NCBI GenBank assembly: GCA_001632425.1
Contig: KV425579.1
Coordinates: 116,606 to 155,728 of the forward strand
Origin: Neolentinus lepideus HHB14362 ss-1
Taxonomy: Eukaryota > Basidiomycota > Agaricomycetes > Gloeophyllales > Gloeophyllaceae
Direction of reading: 5' to 3'
DNA: 39,123 bases
The stretch's first letter is position 1. Each line of letters opens with the position of its first letter. The translations under genes were made by a program, and so were the position numbers. Under the pieces are notes generated by a model. That model made no database searches, was not told where the DNA came from, and saw nothing but the letters and a program-made list of their open reading frames with translations. Below are positions 32,716-39,123 of this stretch, piece by piece.

Positions 32716-34803
32716 ATGGACAGCACGGGCGACCCATTGGCCATGGTCCCTTCTGAGCAGGAGACGAAAGAACAGCGCGCTGCAAGAGTAATGGAAGAGG
32801 AAAGAGCACGCAGGATCAGCGACAGCATTGACGCTCAAATCAAGGCTGATAAAATAGCGCTGAAGAAGAAAAAGAAGGCTATCAGAGTCTTACTTCTCGG
32901 CCAGAGTGAAAGTGGTGCGTCGAGCTGGGCGCTCAGTCGCTGAACGGTACTGATCGTAGCCAAGGCAAATCTACGACCATCAAGAGTGCGTGTACAGTTC
33001 CCGTACATGTTCTGTGCTGATAGGCTGTCAGACTTCCAGATCGCGTATGCCTATCAAGCATGGACGGAAGAACGAGCATCGTGGCGGGCCGTCGTCCAAT
33101 TAAATCTGGTCCGCTCGGTCAACACTATACTGGATGTGTTGACTAAGGAGATGAGTCAATCAACATCTCCCTCTTCTCCACGGTCCATACACTTTCCAAC
33201 CTCCAGGGAGACGCTGAAGATTAGTGGTACCGGAGATAGCTCTCCCTCCAGCTCTGGGTCCAGTTTGCGGACACAAGGAGCTGCTGAGCTATCATTCAAG
33301 TATCGTCTAGCCCTAACGGAAGATCACAGAGGTCTTAGATCTCGTTTACAGCCACTACAGAGAGTCCAGCAAGAACTGGAAACAAAACTAGGCTCTGCTT
33401 CATCGGAAGTGACATCCACGAATGTTACTACTGCCGTGCCGTTCATGGAGCAGCCAGCGCATATCACTGTCAATGGCATATCTGAGTTCCAGTCTAACCC
33501 GAATCGACCTCGTGAATTCTTTGTTCGTTCTAATATAGGTTGGAAAGCCGCCTTGGACAAAGTCAGGCCCAAACTGTCCATCAACACTCGCTCGACCGAA
33601 GATCTGAACGAGAAGTTTGAAGGCAGCGCTCAGTCGGAAGCTTGTTTACGCAAACGAAGTATGAAGAGGCGCAGGGACATTGGCGACGAGATCACCGATG
33701 TTATAACCGATTCTAAGGACGACATCAAAGCCCTGTGGACGGATGATGTCATACGTGGTATCTTGCTCAAACGCAAGATGCGACTAGAAGATGCGTCTGG
33801 CTTGTGAGTCCGTTCAATACCGTTTGTAGACAATCACTGCATTGTTTCGGTTTTGGTAGCTTCCTCGACGACATCGACCGCATCGCAACTCGTGATTATG
33901 AGCCTTCTGATGACGATGTAGTACGTGCTCGGCTGCGTACCCTAGGCGTCCAAGAGCACCATTTGAAATTCGAGCGAGGTATGGGCTACGTGATCTAATC
34001 TCGGATGTGCGATGCTCTTTATGATGTTGATATCTTTTACACCAGGCAGTGAGAAAGGACGGGAATGGGTTCTCTACGACGTCGGAGGCTCTCGATCCTG
34101 CGTGCGTGGCACAAACCTCACCGCGAGCTATTCATATTAATATTGTCACAGAGGGCAGCTTGGTATCCGTTTTTCGATGATGTCAACGCTATCATCTTTC
34201 TTGCCCCTATATCTTGCTTTGATGAGTCCCTGGTCGAAGACCGTAGGGTGAATCGCTTAGACGATAGTCTCCTCCTCTGGAAGGGTCTTTGCTCTTGTCC
34301 GCTCCTCACCAATGTACAGCTAATCATTTTCCTAAACAAGTACGATCTTTTGGAAAGGAAGCTGAGCCCAAGTGGAGGGGGTGTCTACGCTGCGGATTAT
34401 ATTCCTGGCTATGGCAACAGACCCAACGATGCCCAGAGTGTTGCAAGCTGTATGTTTTCCAGTCAACTGTATGGGGTTCGTTCACACTGATTGTGTACTT
34501 GTAGTTTTTAGACAGAAATTTGGGGAGCTGTTAAAGCAACATTCTCCAGAGCCCAGGGGTTTCTATGCCTTTATCACATCTGCAGTTGTGAGTGCTAAAT
34601 ATCTGACCTTCTGATTTGTTAAGTTGATCGCGCTGGCGTTCGTAGAATACCAAAGAAACAAGTTTGACTCTTGATACAGGTCAGTACCCTATCCAACCCC
34701 TCCTGCTTTCCGCCAGTGAGAATCCTTACACTCATTTCTCTCTCGTGCAGTGCGAGAGGGCATTCTTCGGAGGTATCTTAAAGAAGCCGATCTGGCACCG
34801 TAA
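32716..34803 (+). CDS. atypical heterotrimeric G-protein alpha subunit
   Basis: Nine exons (32716-32914, 32965-32985, 33032-33803, 33860-33978, 34046-34101, 34152-34449, 34505-34587, 34646-34679, 34751-34803) give 1635 nt, 544 residues against about 350 for usual G-alpha. G1 P-loop GQSESGKSTT (62-71), switch I VVRARLRTLG with Arg355 and Thr358, G3 DVGGSRS (382-388), G4 NKYD (451-454) and a weak G5 (TSAVNT) are present. The catalytic Gln after DVGG is replaced by Ser386, so intrinsic GTP hydrolysis should be slow. About 190 extra residues, rich in Ser and charged residues, sit in the helical domain. No Gly2 for myristoylation and no C-terminal Cys or receptor-type tail (ends KEADLAP). The N-terminus is a charged helix (QRAARVMEEERARRISDS). 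Such divergent G-alphas are expanded in Agaricomycetes. Confidence 0.88.
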
Positions 34804-35278
34804 TGCGCTCGCCTGCCAGCTTCATGTCTCTGGTAATAGGTCTGTGGTCGCCAGATACTGCTGTTTCATGCTGTATTGTCACTAGCTTTGCTTCGCTGTC
34901 ATGTCGTGGAATCTGTACCAACATATTCTCGATCTCCATGTATTCCAATTTATCTAATCCATACTTCATACCGCACTAGCAGTACACTGCATGAGACGCA
35001 AAAGAGATTGTTGACTCGCGCTCTTCATCCAACCGGAGCATCCACTCAATGGACTATGCTACAGTATGCGCAGCACCTTCGATGTCAGTCTTAGACGTTT
35101 TCATGACGGTTACCGTTAAAAATGACTTCACATGCGATATTGATACTGGACGCGCACGTTACAGAGGGGTGGGATAGATGACAGTGGACTATAGGCATAA
35201 ATGTAGTATGCGGCGCGCAGATAATCACCTGTCCATCCAGATACCTTCCGAGTCGTGTCCCATTACAAGTCAAACTGT
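34804..35278. other. convergent 3' region
   Basis: Between the stops of the G-alpha gene (+) and the 63-residue peptide (-). No gene seen. Confidence 0.45.
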
Positions 35279-35584
35279 TCACTCGGGGCAAGGGATTTCA
35301 TTGCCGAGTGGGTTGCATAGGCCGTTCGTGTCAACGTAGCAAAGTCCTGTTGAAGAAGGTCAGAGTATTCTTGCGAAGAATATTCATACTGAAGTCATCT
35401 CCGTACCATTCCCCTCACAGTAGCAGTAGTTCCCAATGCCATGGTCAGGATCCGCCCTGTTGAACGGTCAGACCTCGCTCTAGCGTAACACTGGTTTGCA
35501 AAATACGTACTGGTTGTAGCACGGGCCTTGCGCCAGTGCCAAGGTAGCGAGCACCAGAGGAAGTAATACTGAGGTGAATTTCAT
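35279..35584 (-). CDS. 63-residue secreted cysteine-rich peptide
   Basis: Three small exons (35584-35511, 35456-35407, 35346-35279) join to 192 nt in one frame. Residues 1-18 form a signal peptide (MKFTSVLLPLVLATLALA); the mature chain of about 45 residues has six Cys: GPCYNQ, NYCYCEGN, GLCYVD, GLCNPL and PCPE. Both introns (54 and 60 nt) have GT-AG ends; the first starts GTACGT and the second GTACGG. A TATA-like box lies about 85 bp upstream and a 25-bp tandem repeat further up. The family is not recognised; probably a secreted disulfide-bonded peptide of effector or defence type. Its presence was not obvious because each exon is short. Confidence 0.75.
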
Positions 35585-35663
35585 TGTTGTCTTAATGTAG
35601 TGTTGGTGGATAGCTTGAGTGTAGTGTGTTGGGTGATGGTTTAATACTCCGAGGCCAGGATCT

Positions 35664-35672
35664 CTTTTATAC
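35664..35672 (-). promoter_or_regulatory. TATA box of the 63-residue peptide gene
   Basis: On the minus strand gagtataaaag, about 80-90 bp before the ATG at 35584. Confidence 0.55.
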
Positions 35673-35695
35673 TCATAGACAGACCTGTGCAGACG

Positions 35696-35745
35696 ATCAT
35701 GCTCCCGACAGAGGCGGACAATCATTCTCCCGACAAGGGCGGACA
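35696..35745 (-). repeat. 25-bp tandem repeat, two units
   Basis: Units 35696-35720 and 35721-35745 match at 22 of 25 positions; each contains ctcccgaca and ggcggaca. It lies just upstream of the peptide gene's TATA box and may hold paired binding sites (CGG triplets suit Zn2Cys6 factors), an inference. Confidence 0.7.
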
Positions 35746-35749
35746 TGTG

Positions 35750-36635
35750 AGCGAAGTCGGAGACCGCTAGAAAGAGTACGACTTGAAGAACGGTTTTGCG
35801 GAGTGGCAGCGCTAGCTACTCTAAAGCACACTCATGCGACTATTGTAGAGCGTGAGCAACCAAGTCATCGTCGCATTATGACGATGCTTTGGCAATAATA
35901 AAGGATGGCATGTCGAAGAGATGCAATATAGATCGCAGTCGCTGACTCCTGCCTATCTGGGTTACATGAATGTAATGTTGCGCATGAGTTACATTTCACG
36001 GAGGAATCGAAAGACGAACCACATACAACGATATTACAAGTTACCGACTGGATATTCCGGTCAGCATAACAGTTTCTTAAGTAGACGGCTTTTCCTCAAC
36101 ATCATGACTAGCGAACATAACAATCTCAAGGAAAGTAATCATCGTGCCAACACTGAACAGAGGATAGAATAACGGACGCACGCGTCGACTGCACGACCCG
36201 ACTAGGTCGGTTCTCTGTGAATACCTGGAGTGAGATCGCAGTCATCACTAGATCATGGAGCTATGCCAGCTTCCAATTATTGCGTTTCAGACGTTATTAG
36301 TCGGGACCCGAACGCTTGGGATTATATGACGAACTGAGAGACGCGCCTCGCAGACGGTATATTCCAGGCCTGATCAGGTCCGACCACGTGCACGTGGCAT
36401 AGACATGTCGCGCGACCAGCACGGCTGATCGAACTTCGAATAGCCGAGTCTAAATTTGAACTCGAGAAGCGCCGGCTGCCGCCGGGCGGAGACCTTGCGA
36501 CCCGGCAGTATTTGGTACTCATGACGATTGGTTCAATCTCAACAACCACAAGATATATATATATGTATCATTCTTTGTACGGTTTATGATGATAGCCATA
36601 TTTCTAAGAATAAATGATCTAAGTGTAGACGTGAA
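35750..36635. other. intergenic, no gene seen
   Basis: Frames here have no recognisable features. A small hairpin ccgactaggtcgg lies near 36198-36210. A short AT microsatellite (atatatatatat) is at about 36553-36564. Confidence 0.4.
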
Positions 36636-37056
36636 TGTTGTCTGTAGCACGACAACAAAGGCTCAAGCTTAGCACGTCTACAACAATGCAAAGATAGTGA
36701 TATTTACCTGTAGCACGACAACAAAGGCTACAGGGTACAATGAGCAAACAGAACACAAAACGGATATATGCGTGGGTCTCACCTCAAGCTTAGCACATCT
36801 ACAACAATGCAAAGATGAGGTGGACATACGAGACCCGCATTGTACTTGTATGATACAAAAGATGGTACTACGGTCAGGTACAGTACAATGGATCTTCGAA
36901 AGTCTATCAAGAGTATATTTGCTAAATTTGATGAATAATAAGCGAGTGGATACAGTGCGGCAGAGCACATGAAAAAACAGTCCAATCAAAATTGACATAT
37001 CAAAAAGGAATGTGGGTCAATAGCAAAAGAGTCCGTACAGGTTTGAATTTCCAACA
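36636..37056 (-). repeat. 3' LTR of a Copia element
   Basis: On the minus strand the LTR starts TGTTGGAAATTC directly after a polypurine tract (gaggggga, 37057-37069) that overlaps the pol stop codon. The other end is uncertain: a TGTTG at 36636 gives a 5-bp inverted terminus, but TGTAGCACG at 36709 is also possible. Inside, ctgtagcacgacaacaaagg occurs at 36642 and 36708, and a 34-bp unit (ctcaagcttagcac...) at 36662 and 36783 with one mismatch, so the outer part may be a partial duplication. The 5' LTR lies beyond the right edge. Confidence 0.6.
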
Positions 37057-37063
37057 CTCCCCC

Positions 37064-39123
37064 TCAAACTGTGCGGAGCCCGAGCTCAGCAGCAAAGTGT
37101 TTGACCTTGGGAGATGGTAGGGCCTTCGTAAGAGCATCGGCAACCATATCAGCAGTGGGACAATAAACAAGTCGGAGCTTGCCATCCTCAACGATCCAGC
37201 GGATGAAGTGGAAGTGAACATCGATATGCTTTGAACGAGCATGATATTGATGGTTGTCGGTAAGCGCGATGGCAGACTGGTTGTCAGAGAAAAGAATTGT
37301 CGGACTGTCGAGAGGAGTGAGAAGCTCAGAAATAAAAGAACGGAGCCAGAGAGCCTCCTTTGCAGCATGTGCAGCAGCCATGTATTCACTCTCCGTTGTC
37401 GACAAGGAGATGATTTCTTGTCGCTTCGAGCTCCAGGAGACAGCGCCGCCATCGATAAGAAAAGCGTACCCCGAAATAGCACGACGGTCTTCAGCCATAC
37501 TCCCGTCCGCATCTGCATAACCCAATAACTCCTTCCTAACTCCTCTGTAACTCAACCACAGCTCCTTCGTCCCCTTCAAGTACCAAAAGACTCTCTTGAC
37601 AGCATCCCAGTGAGCCAGACCAGGTTTAGCAGAAAAGCGAGAGAGTGTCGAGACTGCAAAAGAGATATCTGGGCGAGTTCCAAGTGCAGCATACATGAGC
37701 GACCCAATAGCTTCGCGATATGGAACATCACGCATGGCAGCAAATTCTGCATCGGTCGAAGGGGATTGTGCTGATGAGAGGCGGATGTGAGGTTCCATCG
37801 GCGTGGAGACAGGTTTGAGTTCCTCGAAGTTGAAGCGCCGGATGATGGAATCAATGTATGAGCGCTGGGACAGCTGAATCGTCCCAGCCTCACGATCACG
37901 CTGCACCTCAATGCCTAGTAACCAATGCAGCTCACCGAGGTCTGTCACCTCAACATGCTTCCACAATCCATCCTTGAATCCTTCCACCAGCCCCATCTCT
38001 GTTGCCGCAATTGTGCAATCATCAACGTGCACTACTACGATAATGAGTCCATGCTCATCCTGATGATAGAAGACGGCCTGATCAACTTCTGAGCGCTTGA
38101 AGCCTAGCTTGTCGACGAAAATTGATGTTAGCTTCTGGTACCAGCGTCGTCCGGACTGTTTCAAGCCATAGATGGTCTTGTGTAGTCGTAAAACCTTGCC
38201 TTCAGAGCTGGGCAGAGGATAGCCAGGTGGTTGCCGCATGTACAGAACCTCAGAGTCTGTAAGCTCGCCATTCAAGTACGCGCCTTTGATGTCGACCTGA
38301 TGGAGTTCCCAGTCGTTGCCAGCAGCCAGTGCAAGGACAGTACATATTGAAGCAAGTGTTGCAACGGGTGCGAAAGTGTCGAAGTAGTCGACACCAGGTA
38401 CTTGGCTAAAGCCCTGCGCTATGAGGCATGCCTTGTGACGCGCAATGTGACCAGTTGCGTCCTTTTTCACACAAAAAACCCACTTCGAACCTATAATGTT
38501 GGCACCCTCTGGCGGCGTCTCTAATGACCATGTACTGGCCTTGTCGAGTGTGTTCAACTCTTCGACAATTGCATCCTCCCAACGGGGCCAATCTGGGCGC
38601 CGTCTTGCTTCCCGAAGATCACGTGGATCTAAGGCCTCAGCCTCGCTGGTCTCAGCAACCAGGGCATACTCGACTCCCCCTGCCTCGTCGCCCTCATCCG
38701 GCACCTCCTGAATGGTGACTGAGCACGTCGGCACCTGAAGACCAACTGGTATATTTGGGTCTCCCGGTTTCGAAGATGAGCGCCCTTCTCCGGACATCAA
38801 GTCTCGAGCATATCGCGACGGTTTACGATCGCACTGTGGGTGTTGGACGGGCGCTGGGGTTGGACGTTTGGTACACATGCGTCGTGTGGGTGGAGGGGCA
38901 GGTTCAGTTTCGGTTTCGGAGGTTTCAGATAGGTTAGAAGGGTTTGGAGCTGGGGGTCCTCAGATTTGGTTTCGGTGCGTGATTCGTGCAGTGCTGAAGG
39001 TGTTTCGCTACTGACATTGAAATCTTCTGCATTCTCCCCCTCGAAACCCCCTTCAGCAGATGCAGAATCATTGAAATACACGTTCCTTTCAACTGTCACT
39101 GTACGCTCCCGTGGCCAATATAC
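37064..39123 (-). CDS. Copia polyprotein: integrase end, reverse transcriptase, RNase H
   Basis: The long open frame from 38878 to 37064 is 604 residues. Numbered from its first Met: RT start WVFCVKKDATGH (133), QVDIKGAYLNG (194-204), YGLKQSGRRWY, and active site VVHVDD (Asp286-287; His replaces the usual Tyr of YVDD). RNase H follows: YADADGS (454), TESEYM (495-500), FSDNQSAI (530-537), KHIDVHFHFIR (550-560), all catalytic acids present. The upstream integrase end is in another frame; the two register with a one-base change in a C5 run on the coding strand (38952-38956), where the downstream frame has a TGA just upstream. Otherwise the coding part is free of stops, suggesting a young copy with one lesion or a sequence error. 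Confidence 0.9.

Larger units (their letters stand above)
36636..39123 (-). mobile_element. Ty1/Copia LTR retrotransposon, 3' part
   Basis: Contains, on the minus strand, the C-terminal end of integrase (YWPRERTVTVERNVYF at the window edge), reverse transcriptase, RNase H, a polypurine tract and the 3' LTR. RT before RNase H and after integrase is the Copia order. Gag, protease, most of integrase and the 5' LTR are outside the window, so age and target duplication cannot be judged. Confidence 0.9.

Noticed and set aside
36391..36564. Plus-strand reading with ELRIAESKFELEKRRLPPGG
   Set aside because: Closed by a stop just upstream, ends in an AT microsatellite, and has no family resemblance I can defend.

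Overview
The window looks like nuclear DNA of a filamentous basidiomycete, probably an Agaricomycete. Genes are split into many exons by 45-100 nt GT-AG introns. They include an atypical G-alpha, kinase remnants with an HGDLRG loop as is common in mushroom-forming fungi, a TNT-type secreted NADase, small secreted Cys-rich proteins, and Copia and Tnp2/CACTA-like transposon pieces. The species cannot be named from the sequence. Exon structures given here were rebuilt by hand; for each intact gene all exon phases close on one open frame.

Left part (1-7 kb): a possible gene fragment at the left edge, a 55-residue secreted peptide precursor with a Kex2-type site and six Cys (2217-2384, -), a DUF218 membrane protein (3082-4228, -) and an 11-exon membrane dipeptidase (4873-6862, -).

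7-14 kb is rearranged. Two nearly identical genes for a 126-residue secreted protein lie head to head (8288-8668 - and 11653-12033 +) inside ~1.1 kb inverted arms. The spacer between the arms carries a truncated third dipeptidase 5' end with its promoter. Short repeats follow.

14-25 kb is the gene-rich core: a secreted TNT-domain NADase with a broken frame (13994-14746, +), nicotinamide riboside kinase (15074-16250, -), an MMTAG2-like protein (16433-17279, +) sharing a 182 bp divergent promoter with it, a fumarate reductase fused to cytochrome b5 (18543-20501, +), the second dipeptidase (20717-22625, +, same 11-exon layout) and an aldo/keto reductase (23694-25017, +). NADase, NRK and fumarate reductase all touch NAD(H) metabolism, but joint function is only inference.

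25-32 kb is a degraded mobile-element zone: two protein-kinase pseudogenes, a 167 bp hairpin MITE, a ~1 kb inverted-repeat element whose arms carry a tRNA B-box-like sequence, and the 5' part of a Tnp2/CACTA-like gene.

32-39 kb holds an intact nine-exon G-alpha gene with a large insertion and no catalytic Gln, a three-exon 63-residue secreted Cys-rich peptide (35279-35584, -), and the 3' half of a Copia retrotransposon running off the right edge.
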